Shown here piece after piece: positions 23,342 to 32,770 of a stretch of DNA of 64,000 bases. Within the stretch, counting starts at the first letter, position 1. Every line of letters starts with the position of its first letter. This stretch comes from Streptacidiphilus sp. ASG 303. Lineage in GTDB: Bacteria; Actinomycetota; Actinomycetes; Streptomycetales; Streptomycetaceae. The notes under the pieces were generated by a model. It was not told the DNA's origin. It was given only the letters and a program-made list of their open reading frames with translations, and ran no database searches. Made by a program: the position numbers and the translations under genes. The stretch covers positions 62,001 through 126,000 of the forward strand of contig NZ_JAJLRA010000014.1 in the NCBI RefSeq assembly GCF_020991365.1, given 5' to 3'.

Positions 23342-25567
23342 ATGGTGACCCAGCCCGCCCAGGACGCCCGCCCCGGCACCGCCGGCCCCTACCCGCCCGC
23401 CCGCCGCACCGACACCGCCGACGACCTCTTCGGCCACCGGGTCGAGGACCCCTACCGCTGGCTGGAGGACCCGGACAGCCCGGAGACCCGCCGCTGGTCC
23501 GAGGCCCAGGACGCCCTGCTGGAGTCCGCCCGGCGGGGCTGGCGCGGCCGGGAGCGCACCGCCGCCCGCCTCGCCGAGCTCAACGGCGCCGGCTTCGAGG
23601 GCAGCCCGTTCTGGTGCGGCGGCCACCGCTTCCTCACCCGCCGCTCCCCCGGACAGGAGCACGCGGTGCTGCTCACCGCCGACCCCGGCGGGGACGGCGG
23701 TCCCGGCCCGCGCGGCGCGGCGGAGCGGGTCCTGGTCGACCCGATGCGGGTGGACCCGGCCGGCACCACCACCCTCGACGCCTGGTCGCCCTCGCACGAG
23801 GGGCGCCTGCTGGCGTACCAGCTCTCCGAGGGCGGCACCGAGGAGTCGGCGCTGCGGGTGCTGGACACCGCCACCGGCGAGGCCGTCGACGGCCCGATCG
23901 ACCGCACCCGCTACTCCCCCGTCGCCTGGCTGCCGGGCGGCGAGGCCTTCTACTACGTGCGGCGGCTCGCGCCCCACCTGGTGCCCGAGGGCGAGGAGCA
24001 GTACCACCGCCGGGTGCACCTGCACCGGCTGGGCACCGACCCCGACGAGGACCCGGAGGTCTTCGGCGCCGGGCTGCCCGCCACCAACTACTACGACGTG
24101 CGGGTCAGCCGCGACGGCCGCTGGCTGACCGTCAGCGCCTCGGCGGGCACCGCCCCGCGCAGCGACCTGTACCTCGCCGACCTGCACGCCTCCCCGGCCG
24201 AGCGGCCCGCGCTGCGGCCGCTGCGCACCGGCCGCGACGACCAGACCTCGCTCGGCGTCGGCCACGACGGCCGCGCCTACGTCTTCACCGACGCGGACGC
24301 GCCGCGCGGCCGGGTGCTGGTCGGCGACCCGGCGGAGCTGTACGCGGCGGCCGGCGGGCCGGACGGCGTGCCGCAGGAGGAGTGGGACCGGCTCCTCACC
24401 GACCTGGTGCCGCAGGACCCCGAGGCCGTCCTGGAGGACGTCGCCGTGCTGCACGGCGACGGGAGCGACCCGGACTGGCGGCCCCGGCTGCTGGTCTGCC
24501 GCAGCCGGCACGCCGTCTCCGAACTGGCCGTGCACGACCTGGCCACCGGGGAGCGGCTGCACACCGTGGAGCTGCCGGGGCTCGGCAGCGTCGGCAGCCT
24601 GTCGCCGTCGGACCCGCTGGTGCCGGGCGGCGGGTACGAGGTGTGGTTCGGCTACGGCGACCACACCGCCCCCGACCGGGTGCTGCGCTACGACGGCCGC
24701 ACCGGCGCGGTCGACGTCTGGGCGGAGGCGCCGGGCCGGGTGGAGCTGCCGCCGGTGGCGGTCCGCCAGGTCGTGTACCCGTCGGCGGACGGGACCGGGG
24801 TGCGGATGTTCCTCGTCGCCCGCACCGACCTGCCTCCGGGCCCGCGCCCCACGGTGCTGTACGGCTACGGCGGCTTCCAGGTGTCGCTGACCCCCGGCTT
24901 CTCCGCGAACATCCTCGCCTGGGTGGAGGCGGGCGGCGTCTACGCGGTCGCCAACCTGCGCGGCGGGCTGGAGGAGGGCGAGGAGTGGCACCGCGCGGGG
25001 ATGATGGGGAGCAAGCAGAACGTCTTCGACGACTTCCACGCCGCCGCGCGGTGGCTGCTCGACAACGGCGTCTGCGAGCCCGGCGGCCTCGGGATCTCGG
25101 GCGGCTCCAACGGCGGGCTGCTGGTCGGCGCCGCCGTCACCCAGCGCCCCGACCTGTACGCGGCCGCGGTCTGCTCCGCGCCCCTGCTGGACATGGTCCG
25201 GTACGAGCGGTTCGGCCTCGGCCGCACCTGGAACGAGGAGTACGGCACCGCCGACGACCCGGAGCAGCTGGCCTGGCTGCTGGCGTACTCCCCCTACCAC
25301 CGGGTGCGGAAGGACACCGCGTACCCGGCGGTGCTCTTCACCGTCTTCGACCAGGACACCCGGGTCGACCCGCTGCACGCCCGCAAGCTCTGCGCCGCCC
25401 TGCAGTGGGCGACCTCCGCCGACCCGGCGGAGCGGCCGGTGCTGCTGCGCCGCGAGAAGGACGTCGGCCACGGCGCCCGCTCCGTCTCCCGCACGGTCGG
25501 CCTCGCCGCCGACACCCTCTGCTTCCTGGCCGACCGGCTCGGCCTGGACCTGGAGGCGACGCCGTAG
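23342..25567 (+). CDS. prolyl oligopeptidase family serine peptidase (S9A)
   Basis: The 741-residue cytoplasmic peptidase shows the S9A layout. The N-terminus LFGHRVEDPYRWLEDPDSPETRRWSEAQ is the conserved start, then a seven-bladed propeller (about 75-430). The hydrolase part has Ser589 in GGSNGG, Asp in DQDTRVDPLHA and His in VGHGARS. It cleaves after proline in short peptides. Length matches the family (about 700-750). It appears leaderless and monocistronic, and a strong hairpin follows. Confidence 0.92.
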   Translation: MVTQPAQDARPGTAGPYPPARRTDTADDLFGHRVEDPYRWLEDPDSPETRRWSEAQDALLESARRGWRGRERTAARLAELNGAGFEGSPFWCGGHRFLTRRSPGQEHAVLLTADPGGDGGPGPRGAAERVLVDPMRVDPAGTTTLDAWSPSHEGRLLAYQLSEGGTEESALRVLDTATGEAVDGPIDRTRYSPVAWLPGGEAFYYVRRLAPHLVPEGEEQYHRRVHLHRLGTDPDEDPEVFGAGLPATNYYDVRVSRDGRWLTVSASAGTAPRSDLYLADLHASPAERPALRPLRTGRDDQTSLGVGHDGRAYVFTDADAPRGRVLVGDPAELYAAAGGPDGVPQEEWDRLLTDLVPQDPEAVLEDVAVLHGDGSDPDWRPRLLVCRSRHAVSELAVHDLATGERLHTVELPGLGSVGSLSPSDPLVPGGGYEVWFGYGDHTAPDRVLRYDGRTGAVDVWAEAPGRVELPPVAVRQVVYPSADGTGVRMFLVARTDLPPGPRPTVLYGYGGFQVSLTPGFSANILAWVEAGGVYAVANLRGGLEEGEEWHRAGMMGSKQNVFDDFHAAARWLLDNGVCEPGGLGISGGSNGGLLVGAAVTQRPDLYAAAVCSAPLLDMVRYERFGLGRTWNEEYGTADDPEQLAWLLAYSPYHRVRKDTAYPAVLFTVFDQDTRVDPLHARKLCAALQWATSADPAERPVLLRREKDVGHGARSVSRTVGLAADTLCFLADRLGLDLEATP

Positions 25568-25582
25568 GAGCCCCTGCCGTAC

Positions 25583-25617
25583 GCCCCCGCGGCGGCCCCG
25601 CCGGCCGCTGCGGGGGC
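25583..25617 (+). terminator. hairpin after prolyl oligopeptidase
   Basis: GCCCCCGC-GCGGCC and GGCCGC-GCGGGGGC pair as an imperfect stem about 15 bases after the stop. No T-run. Confidence 0.5.
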
Positions 25618-25689
25618 CCGGCGCGCTCCGTGGCGCACAGCCGGGAAGGACCCGTTCAGCGGGGCTCGGCGTTCAGCGGGGCTGGGCGC

Positions 25690-25962
25690 TCAGCGGGGGC
25701 CGCCGGAGGGCGGGGGCGGGGGCGGGGCGTCCACCTGCCGCCCGCCGCCGCGGGCCCCCTCCTGCGGGGTGCGCCCGTCCCGCCGCCCCGACCGGACGGC
25801 CGCCGCGGCGAAGCACGCCGCCGCGATCCCGGCACCGGCGGCGCCGGCCCACTGCAGCGGGCCGGAGCGTCCCCCGACGAGTCCCACGACGTCCAGGACG
25901 CACACCACCGACCAGGCCGCGGCCGCCACGCCCTCCAGCCGTCGGCGCACGGTCCGCTCCAT
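25690..25962 (-). CDS. small membrane protein of unknown function
   Basis: The 90-residue product has a basic N-terminus (MERTVRRRLE), two hydrophobic segments at about residues 11-29 and 37-58, and a Pro/Gly-rich tail after residue 65. The start ATG has no clear ribosome site. It lies upstream of the 26042 gene's end and is separated by 79 bases from it, in the same direction. No family recognised. Confidence 0.55.
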   Translation of the reverse strand: MERTVRRRLEGVAAAAWSVVCVLDVVGLVGGRSGPLQWAGAAGAGIAAACFAAAAVRSGRRDGRTPQEGARGGGRQVDAPPPPPPSGGPR

Positions 25963-26041
25963 GCCGCCACCCCCGTGCCGCCGTCCCTGCGGGCCGTCTG
26001 CCCCCTTGCACGCGGGTGAACCCCGCGCGTCGGGGTGCCGG

Positions 26042-26866
26042 TCAGTCCGGGCGGATCCAGACGCGGAGGGGACCGGCGGCGCGGAAGCCGTGGCGGAGCG
26101 CCCCGTCCAAGTCGCCGCCGTGCTCGTACCCGACGACGGCCAGGGTCGGCCGGCGGGCGGCGAGGACCGCGAGCAGGCCGGGCCAGGCGGGCTCCGGGTG
26201 GTCCGGGGCGGTGAAGACGTTGGAGACGCCGGCCGCAGCGCCGCCGAGGTGGGCGACGGCACCCGCGACGAGGCGGCCGCCGCGGTGCGCGGCGAGGACC
26301 CGCACGGCGGGGTCGTCGAGCAGGGCGGGGCGGAAGAGGTCCGGCGGGCCGTCGGGGGCGGCCCACGCCCGCTGCCACTCCTCCAGCCCGGCAGCCGTCC
26401 TGACGGCGCGCCAGACCGCTCCGTCCGCGGGGGCCGGGGGAACGGGTGCGCCGGGCGGGCGGTGGATCCACTGCGCATCGAAGAGGACGCGGAAGCCGGC
26501 CGGGGCGAGGTCCAGGTCGGCGAAGGAGTCCTTCACCGTGCAGCCGGGGGACGCGTGGTCGATCCGGGCGAGCAGGGCGGCGGGGTCGGCGCCGGGGCGC
26601 AGGGTGACGGCGTCGGGGTAGTACGGCGGGGTGCGGCGGGGGCTGGTCCAGGCGTCGGCGGTCTCCTCCCCCGGCAGTCCGTGGGTGCGGCACAGCGCGC
26701 GGCACCACCCGGCGTTGTCGCGGGCGGCGGCGAGGGCGGCCGCGGAGGGGGCGCTGCGGGCCGGGGCCGGGCTGCGGTCGGGGGCCGGGCTGCGGTCGGG
26801 GGCCGGTTCGGGGGCGGGGGCCGGGCTGCGGTCGGGGGCCGGTTCGGGGGCGGGGGCGTCGGGCAC
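26042..26866 (-). CDS. GNAT-like protein, unknown substrate
   Basis: The 274-residue protein has a C-terminal half like an N-acetyltransferase: VRVLAAHRGGRLVAGAVAHLGG, then GVSNVFTAPDHPEPAWPGLLAVLAARRPTLAVVGYEHGGDLDGALRHGFRAAGPLRVWIRPD. The N-terminal 30 residues are a Pro/Ala/Asp repeat (PAPDRS, PAPEPAP) from a tandem DNA repeat. The GTG at 26866 is the likeliest start, but the repetitive N-terminus makes it uncertain. It could acetylate a small amine; no partner gene indicates which. Confidence 0.65.
   Translation of the reverse strand: MPDAPAPEPAPDRSPAPAPEPAPDRSPAPDRSPAPARSAPSAAALAAARDNAGWCRALCRTHGLPGEETADAWTSPRRTPPYYPDAVTLRPGADPAALLARIDHASPGCTVKDSFADLDLAPAGFRVLFDAQWIHRPPGAPVPPAPADGAVWRAVRTAAGLEEWQRAWAAPDGPPDLFRPALLDDPAVRVLAAHRGGRLVAGAVAHLGGAAAGVSNVFTAPDHPEPAWPGLLAVLAARRPTLAVVGYEHGGDLDGALRHGFRAAGPLRVWIRPD
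26758..26863. repeat. GC-rich tandem repeat at the 5' end of the GNAT-like gene
   Basis: Degenerate copies of GGGCTGCGGTCGGGGGCC and GGTTCGGGGGCGGGGGCC alternate. In the minus frame they give PAPDRS and PAPEPAP units. Confidence 0.7.
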
Positions 26867-27070
26867 CGCGCCATCCTGGCGGCCACGGGCGCCGGGGGCA
26901 ACCGGACCGCGGACCGGCGGGTGGCGGGAACCGGCGGGTGGCGGAGCCGGGCCGGGGCGGCCGGACGGCCCGTGGCGTGCGGTCCGCCGCGCCGGGCCGC
27001 GGGCGCGTCCCCGGCCCGGCACGGCGATCACCGGCATGGGAGAGTTGGGGGAAGCGAGAGGAGCGGGCGC

Positions 27071-27874
27071 GTGGTGTTCGAGAAGGTGGCGGAGATCCTC
27101 GCCGAGACGGCGGCCGAGGTGATCGAGCCGCGGTTCCGGGCGCTCGCCGCCGGCGACGTGGTGGAGAAGGCCCCGGGCGAGCTGGTGACCGTCGCCGACC
27201 GCGAGGCGGAGCTGATCATCGCCGAGCGGCTGCGCGGGCTGCTGCCGGTGCCGGTGGTCGGCGAGGAGGCGGTCTCGGCCGACCCCTCGCTCGTGGAGGC
27301 GGTGCGGACCGAGCCCGCGGTGTGGCTGGTCGACCCGCTCGACGGCACGGGCAACTTCGTCGCGGGCAAGGGGGACTACGCGGTGATGGCCGCCCTGGTC
27401 CGCGACGGCGAGGCGGTGGCGGCCTGGATATGGCAGCCGGTCTGCGGCGTCGGGTACGCGGCGGAGAAGGGCGGCGGCGCCTGGCGCGACGGCGAGCGGC
27501 TGCGGCGGGCGCCCGCCGGGGACGGGCCGGAGCGGTGGCGGGGAGCGGTGCTGGGCCGCTTCCTGGGTCCGGAGATGCGTGCCGTGGTGACGGAGGGGGC
27601 CCGCGGGTTCGCGTCCGTGACGGGCGGCAGCGGGGCCGCGGGGGTGGAGTACCCGCGGGTCGCCGCCGGGGAGCAGGACTTCACGCTCTTCTGGCGGACC
27701 CTGCCGTGGGACCATGCGCCGGGTTCGCTGCTGGTCCGCGAGGCGGGCGGCGTCTCGGCCCGGCTGGACGGGGATCCGTACCGGCCCGGCCGCAACGTGG
27801 AGGGGCTGCTGGTGGCGGCCGACGAGGACTGCTGGCGGCAGGTGCGCGAGCGGCTGCTCGGCATGGCGCCCTGA
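27071..27874 (+). CDS. inositol monophosphatase family protein
   Basis: The 267-residue protein carries all metal-site motifs of the family: GEEAVSAD (Glu), DPLDGTGNF and WDHAPGSLLVREAGG. These Mg-dependent phosphatases act on inositol phosphate, 3'-phosphoadenosine phosphate or histidinol phosphate. The start is the first of two adjacent GTG codons, with GAGAGGAG about seven bases upstream. The gene is isolated and converges on the siderophore operon across a terminator hairpin. Which phosphate it uses cannot be told. Confidence 0.9.
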   Translation: MVFEKVAEILAETAAEVIEPRFRALAAGDVVEKAPGELVTVADREAELIIAERLRGLLPVPVVGEEAVSADPSLVEAVRTEPAVWLVDPLDGTGNFVAGKGDYAVMAALVRDGEAVAAWIWQPVCGVGYAAEKGGGAWRDGERLRRAPAGDGPERWRGAVLGRFLGPEMRAVVTEGARGFASVTGGSGAAGVEYPRVAAGEQDFTLFWRTLPWDHAPGSLLVREAGGVSARLDGDPYRPGRNVEGLLVAADEDCWRQVRERLLGMAP

Positions 27875-27886
27875 ACGGCGCACCAG

Positions 27887-27937
27887 CCCCCGGACGGCGG
27901 GCGGGGCGGCCCCCCGCCCCGCCCCCCCGTCCGGGGG
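27887..27937. terminator. large hairpin between convergent genes
   Basis: CCCCCGGACGG and CCGTCCGGGGG form the outer stem and a GC-rich inner stem follows. It lies between the phosphatase gene and the end of the siderophore operon and could end both. Confidence 0.6.
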
Positions 27938-27944
27938 GCCCGCC

Positions 27945-29390
27945 TCAGCGCCGGTCGGCGCCGTGCATCCGCTGCTCCCCGCCCCCGGGGGCGGCGGCCG
28001 CGGGCCGGTCCTCCGGCACGCCGAAGGTGGTCCAGGCCGTGCGGGCGGGCAGCCGCAGCACGGTCCGGCCGGCGGCGGCGTTGAGGATGACGGCGGCGCG
28101 CCAGGCGCCCAGGGTGAGGTCGGGGGCGCCGACGCCGTGGGTGTGCATCTCGGCGTTCTGCACGAAGAGGGTGCCGGTGACCCGCGGGTCCAGGGCGACC
28201 TGGTAGTCGCCGTCGACCCGGTAGCGGCCCTGCCCGTCCCAGTCCACCAGGTGGGCGACCGGCTCCAGGAAGGGCGGCCGGACGGCGGCGTACCCGGTGG
28301 CGAGGACGATCCGGCCGGTCCGCACGGCGGACTCCGCGTCCTGCCGGGTGTGGCGGCAGGTCAGCCGGTAGCCGTCGCCGTCCCGCTCGGCGGCGGTGAC
28401 CTCGGTGGCCGGGTGCAGGGCGGCGCGGGGCGCGCCGCCGCCGACGGTGCGCTCGTACAGCTCGTCGTGGATCGCGCCGAGCGTGTCGCCGCTGACGCCC
28501 TTGTACAGCTGCCACTGCTCGCGGACCATGCGGTCGCGCACCTCGCCGGGCAGCCGCCGGAACCAGCCGACGTAGTCGGGCGTGAAGTGCTCCAGCCCGA
28601 TCTTGGAGTACTCCATCGGGGCGAAGGCCGCGGTGCGGGCCAGCCAGCGCACGTACGGCCCGCCGCGCCCGTCGCCGTCCTGGCGGCGCAGCAGGTCGAG
28701 GACCACCTCGGCGCCGGACTGGCCCGCGCCGACCACGGTGACGTCGTCCGCGGCGGCGAGGGCGTCGCGGTGGGCGAGGTAGTCGGCGCTGTGCAGGACC
28801 CGGCCGGGCTCAAGGAGGTGCCGCAGCGGTCCGGGCACCACGGGCCGGGTGCCCACCCCGAGCACCACCCGGCGGGCCAGGACGCGGCGGGGTCCGCCCG
28901 CGCCGCCGTGGACGACGGCGAAGGCACCGGCGGCGTCGTCCCACTCCAGGGCGGTGACGGGGGCGTCGAAGCGGCAGGAGGGGAGGTGCCCGGCGACCCA
29001 GCGGCAGTAGTGGTCGTACTCGCGGCGCGGGACGTGGAACCGCTCGGAGAAGAAGAACGGGAAGAGCCGGTCGTGGGCGCGCAGGTAGTTGAGGTACGAC
29101 CAGCGGCTGGTGGGGTCGGCCAGGGTGACCAGGTCGGCGAGGAAGGGCACCTGGAGGGTGGTGCCCTCCAGGAGCAGGCCGGGGTGCCAGGAGAAGGCGG
29201 GTTTCGCGTCGAGGAAGAGGGCGCGCAAGCCCGGCACGGCGTCGGCGAGGGCGGCGAGGGAGAGGTTGAACGGGCCGATGCCGACGCCGACGAGGTCGAG
29301 GACCCCGGCGTCGGGACCGTCGGGGCGGGACACGGCGGGGGCCGGGCGGGGGACGGCGTCGGCGGCGGGGGCGGGGCGGGGCAGGGTCAC
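27945..29390 (-). CDS. flavin N-monooxygenase of the lysine/ornithine hydroxylase family
   Basis: The 481-residue protein is a siderophore-type amine hydroxylase. FAD motif GVGIGPFNLSLAAL lies near residue 35, then LQVPFLADLVTLADPTSRWSYLNYL, NADPH motif VVGAGQSGAEVVLDLL, and the C-terminal VLATGYAAVRPPF. Relatives hydroxylate the side-chain amine of lysine, cadaverine, ornithine or 1,3-diaminopropane. With a diaminobutyrate aminotransferase and decarboxylase upstream, 1,3-diaminopropane is the likely substrate (as RhbE). It is the last gene of the iron-box operon, 76 bases after the decarboxylase. The first ~25 residues are a low-complexity Pro/Ala extension. Confidence 0.88.
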   Translation of the reverse strand: MTLPRPAPAADAVPRPAPAVSRPDGPDAGVLDLVGVGIGPFNLSLAALADAVPGLRALFLDAKPAFSWHPGLLLEGTTLQVPFLADLVTLADPTSRWSYLNYLRAHDRLFPFFFSERFHVPRREYDHYCRWVAGHLPSCRFDAPVTALEWDDAAGAFAVVHGGAGGPRRVLARRVVLGVGTRPVVPGPLRHLLEPGRVLHSADYLAHRDALAAADDVTVVGAGQSGAEVVLDLLRRQDGDGRGGPYVRWLARTAAFAPMEYSKIGLEHFTPDYVGWFRRLPGEVRDRMVREQWQLYKGVSGDTLGAIHDELYERTVGGGAPRAALHPATEVTAAERDGDGYRLTCRHTRQDAESAVRTGRIVLATGYAAVRPPFLEPVAHLVDWDGQGRYRVDGDYQVALDPRVTGTLFVQNAEMHTHGVGAPDLTLGAWRAAVILNAAAGRTVLRLPARTAWTTFGVPEDRPAAAAPGGGEQRMHGADRR

Positions 29391-29466
29391 CGGGGGGCCT
29401 CCGGGCGGGTGGCGGGCAGGGGTGCCGGGGCGGGTCGGGCGGACAGGGGTGCCGGGGCGGGGGCGG

Positions 29467-31164
29467 TCACGCGGCGGCCTCCTCGGCCTGGCCGGCGGCG
29501 GCGACGGCGTGGAGCAGCCGCTCGACGTCGGCGGGGGTGGTGTGCGGGTTGAGCAGGGTGAGCTTGAGCCGCACCCGGCCGGGCCCCTCGCCGGGCAGTT
29601 CGGTGCGGCCGACGACGGCGCGCCCCTCCCGCAGCAGGCGGCGGCGCAGGGCGGCGTTGAGGGCGTCGCGGGCGGCGGGGCCGTGCAGGCCCGGGTGCTG
29701 CGGGCGGTAGTGGAACAGGACCGTGGTGAGGACGGGAGGGGCGTGGAGTTCCAGCAGGGGGTGGGCGTCGGCGGTGGCGGCGGCGTGGCGGGCGAGGCCG
29801 TGGCAGGCGTCGACGAGCCGGCCGAGTCCCTCGCGGCCCAGGGTGCGCAGCGTCACCGCGATCTTGAACGCGTCGGGGCGGCGGGTGGTGCGCAGCGAGA
29901 GGCCGAGGAGGCTGGGGTAGCCGGCGTCCTCGTCGTCGGCGGGGTTGAGGTAGGCGGCGCGGCGGGCCAGCGGCGCGTACGCCTCGGCGCGGCGGACGAG
30001 GAAGACGCCCGCAGCGGCGGGCTGCCAGCCGAGCTTGTGCCAGTCCAGGGCGACGGAGTCGGCGCGGGCGGTGCCGTCGAGGAGCGGGGCGAGGCGGTCG
30101 GAGAGCAGGGCCCCTCCACCGTAGGCGGCGTCGACGTGGAACCAGGCGCCGTGGGCGGCGGCGAGGTCGGCGGCGCGGTGCAGGGGGTCGACCGCGCCGG
30201 TGTCGGTGGTGCCCGCGGTGGCGACGACGGCGACGGGGGTCTCGCCGCGGTCCGCGCAGCCGCGCAGGGCGGCGCCGAGGGCGTCGGCGTCCATCCGCAG
30301 GCCGCGGTCGACGGGGACGGGGACGACGGCGCGCTCGCCGAGGCCGAGGAGGGCGGCGGCGCGCTGCACGGAGAAGTGGGCGGCTGCGGAGGCGAGGATG
30401 CGCGGGGTGCGGCCGGGGGGCAGGCCGTCGCGTTCGACGGACCGGCCCGGGCCGCCGCCGGCGGCGCTGCCGGCGGCGCTGCCGTCCCGGGTGCCGCCGC
30501 CGGTTCCGCCGAGGACGTGGTCGCGGGCGAGCATCAGGCCCATGAGGTTGGACTCGCTGCCCCCGGAGGTGAGGACGCCCGCGGCGTCGTCGGGGTCGTA
30601 CCCGACCAGGGCGGCCAGGTCCCGGACGAGCAGCGTCTCCAGGGCGGTGGCGGCCGGGGCCTGGTCCCAGGAGTCCTGGGAGGGGTTGAGGGCGCTCGCG
30701 GCGAGGTCGGCGGCGACGGCGAGGGCGAGCGGCGGGCAGTGCAGGTGGGCGGCGCAGGAGGGGTCGGCGGGGTCGGCGCTGCCGTGGGCGAGGAGGGCGG
30801 TGAGCCGGTGGAGGGGTTCGGGTCCGCCGGTGCCGGCCACGGTGGCGAACTCGTCGGCGACCCGCGCGGCGAGCTCCTGCGGGGCGCCGGCGGGGAGCGG
30901 GCCGCCGCGCCGGGCGGCGCCGTCGGCGAGCGCGTCGAGGACGGTCTCCAGGAGCGGGCGCAGCGCCCGGGGCCCCTCGGCGCCGCCGGAGAGGGCGATG
31001 GTCCGGGCGGCGCCGGCCAGGCACGCGGCCGCGTCGGACAGGGACGGGCCGGACGGGGACGGGGCGGACGGGGACGGGCCGGACGGGGACGGGCCGGACG
31101 GGGACGGGCCGGACGGGGCAGCGGCGGGGGCGGGCGCGGTGCCCGCGGGGACGGCGGCGTTCAC
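29467..31164 (-). CDS. ddc: PLP-dependent decarboxylase, probably L-2,4-diaminobutyrate decarboxylase
   Basis: The 565-residue group II decarboxylase has the PLP lysine in LDWHKLGWQP, upstream AHFSVQRAAALLGLG, VATAGTTDTGAVDPL and HVDAAYGGG. This is the DesA/RhbB/Ddc branch used in hydroxamate siderophore precursor pathways. It would remove CO2 from 2,4-diaminobutyrate to give 1,3-diaminopropane. The GTG at 31164 overlaps the aminotransferase stop by four bases, so the pair is coupled. Residues about 16-45 are a Pro-Ser-Gly repeat from a 15-bp DNA repeat. Lysine is an alternative substrate, but the neighbour makes diaminobutyrate more likely. Confidence 0.85.
   Translation of the reverse strand: MNAAVPAGTAPAPAAAPSGPSPSGPSPSGPSPSAPSPSGPSLSDAAACLAGAARTIALSGGAEGPRALRPLLETVLDALADGAARRGGPLPAGAPQELAARVADEFATVAGTGGPEPLHRLTALLAHGSADPADPSCAAHLHCPPLALAVAADLAASALNPSQDSWDQAPAATALETLLVRDLAALVGYDPDDAAGVLTSGGSESNLMGLMLARDHVLGGTGGGTRDGSAAGSAAGGGPGRSVERDGLPPGRTPRILASAAAHFSVQRAAALLGLGERAVVPVPVDRGLRMDADALGAALRGCADRGETPVAVVATAGTTDTGAVDPLHRAADLAAAHGAWFHVDAAYGGGALLSDRLAPLLDGTARADSVALDWHKLGWQPAAAGVFLVRRAEAYAPLARRAAYLNPADDEDAGYPSLLGLSLRTTRRPDAFKIAVTLRTLGREGLGRLVDACHGLARHAAATADAHPLLELHAPPVLTTVLFHYRPQHPGLHGPAARDALNAALRRRLLREGRAVVGRTELPGEGPGRVRLKLTLLNPHTTPADVERLLHAVAAAGQAEEAAA
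31035..31120. repeat. 15-bp tandem repeat in the decarboxylase N-terminus
   Basis: Units of GGACGGGGACGGGCC repeat about five times. In frame on the minus strand they encode (S/P)SGPSP units, just after the start codon. Confidence 0.8.
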
Positions 31165-32612
31165 GCGTGCTCCCGGGAGTCGGCGGAGGCGGTACCTGCG
31201 GAGGCGGCGGCCGTGCCGGCGGAGGCGGAGGCCTCGGCGACGGCGTCGGCGAGCCGGTCGAGGACGGCCTCGGCCTGCCCGTCGGTGATGGTCAGGGGCG
31301 GCAGGAGCCGGACGACGGCGTCGTGGCGGCCGCCGAGTTCGACGATCAGGCCGCGCGCCAGGCAGGCGGCCCGCACCCGGACGGCCAGGGCGGGGGAGGG
31401 CGGCAGCGCGCCGCAGCGGTCCGGGACGCCCTCCGGGTCGACCAGTTCGACGCCGATCATGAGGCCGCGCCCCCGGACGTCGCCGATCGCCGGGAGCTCC
31501 GTCCGCAGGGCGGTGAGCCGCGCGGCCATGCGGGCGCCGACCTCGGCGGCCCGGCGGGCCAGGCCCTCCGCGGCGACGAACCGCAGGGTGGCCGCGCCGG
31601 CCGCCATCGCCAGGGTGTTGCCGCGGAAGGTGCCCGTGTGGGCGCCGGGCAGCCAGCCGTCGTACTCCTCGCGGTAGACGACGACCGCGAGCGGCAGCGA
31701 CCCGCCGATGGCCTTGGAGAGCACCATCGCGTCGGGGACGACGCCGCTGTGCTCCACCGCCCACATGGCCCCGGTGCGTCCGACGCCGGTCTGCACCTCG
31801 TCGAGGACCAGCGGGACGGAGCGCTCGGCGGTGATCCGGCGCATCTCGCGCAGCCAGGCGTCGGGGGCGGGGACGGCGCCGCCCTCGCCCTGCACGGCCT
31901 CCACGATCATCGCGGCGGGGGCGGTGACGCCGCCCCCGGGGTCGTCGAGCAGCCGCTCGGTGTAGACGGCGGAGAGCTCGGCGCCGCGCTCGCCGCCGAC
32001 GCCGAAGGGGCAGCGGTAGGAGTACGGGTAGGGCAGGCGGGTGACCTCGCCGCAGGACGGCAGCGGCTCCTTGACCGCGGTGCTGCCGGTGGCGGCGAGC
32101 GCCCCGGCGGTCATGCCGTGGTAGGCGCCGGTGAAGGCGAGGACGCCGCGGCGGCCGGTCGCGGTCTGCATGAGCTTGAGGGCCGCCTCGACGGCGTCGG
32201 TGCCGGCGGGGCCGCAGAAGTGGATGCGGGCCCGGTCGGCGAAGGCGGGCGGCAGGGTCTCGAAGAGGGCGGTGGTGAAGTCGTCCTTCTCCGCGGTGGC
32301 GAGGTCGAGGACGTGCAGCGGGGCGCCGCTGTCGAGGGTGCGCCGGACGGCCTCGAGGACCACGGGGTGGTTGTGGCCGAGGGCGAGGGTGCCCGCGCCG
32401 GAGAGGCAGTCGAGGTAGCGGCGGCCGTCGGCGCCCTCGACGGTCATGCCCTGGGCGCGCACCGGGACGATGGGGAACGAGCGGGCGTAGGTGCGGGCGG
32501 AGGACTCGCGGGCGCGCTGGCGGCGCAGCACGGCCTCCCCGGCGGGGAGCGGCGGGGCGGAGCGGCCCGGGGGGACGGGGCGGTCGAGGGGGGTGCCGAC
32601 GGCGGGTGTCAT
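31161..32612 (-). CDS. dat: diaminobutyrate-2-oxoglutarate aminotransferase
   Basis: The 483-residue class III aminotransferase has GAGTLALGHNHPVV near the N-terminus, AYHGMTAGALA, LVLDEVQTGVGRTG, the PLP lysine in VLSKAIGGSLPLAVV and HTGTFRGNTLA. The last segment matches the 4-aminobutyrate/diaminobutyrate subgroup (RhbA, EctB-like). It transfers an amino group from glutamate to aspartate semialdehyde, giving 2,4-diaminobutyrate. EctABC partners are absent, so ectoine is not meant. It is the first gene of the operon. Its ATG at 32612 lies about 158 bases from the iron box. The Ala/Ser tail is low complexity. Confidence 0.9.
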   Translation of the reverse strand: MTPAVGTPLDRPVPPGRSAPPLPAGEAVLRRQRARESSARTYARSFPIVPVRAQGMTVEGADGRRYLDCLSGAGTLALGHNHPVVLEAVRRTLDSGAPLHVLDLATAEKDDFTTALFETLPPAFADRARIHFCGPAGTDAVEAALKLMQTATGRRGVLAFTGAYHGMTAGALAATGSTAVKEPLPSCGEVTRLPYPYSYRCPFGVGGERGAELSAVYTERLLDDPGGGVTAPAAMIVEAVQGEGGAVPAPDAWLREMRRITAERSVPLVLDEVQTGVGRTGAMWAVEHSGVVPDAMVLSKAIGGSLPLAVVVYREEYDGWLPGAHTGTFRGNTLAMAAGAATLRFVAAEGLARRAAEVGARMAARLTALRTELPAIGDVRGRGLMIGVELVDPEGVPDRCGALPPSPALAVRVRAACLARGLIVELGGRHDAVVRLLPPLTITDGQAEAVLDRLADAVAEASASAGTAAASAGTASADSREHA

Positions 32613-32770
32613 GGCGGGGCTCCGGGGTGGTGCGGTCGGGCGGGCGGCTGGAGGGGGTGCGGGGTGGTGCGGTCGGGCGGGACGGACGGCGGGGGGTGCG
32701 GGGCCGGTACGGCGGGGCGGGTACGCGGGGAGGCGGGGGATACGCGGGCGGGGACGCCCGGGGTTCACTC

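Noticed and set aside
20678-25471. 1597-codon minus-strand ORF
   Set aside because: Only residues from the ATG at 22273 form the monooxygenase. The rest is antisense to the MerR and prolyl oligopeptidase genes.
31161-32612. Ectoine biosynthesis EctB for the aminotransferase
   Set aside because: No ectA or ectC follows. The decarboxylase and N-monooxygenase point to a siderophore precursor instead.
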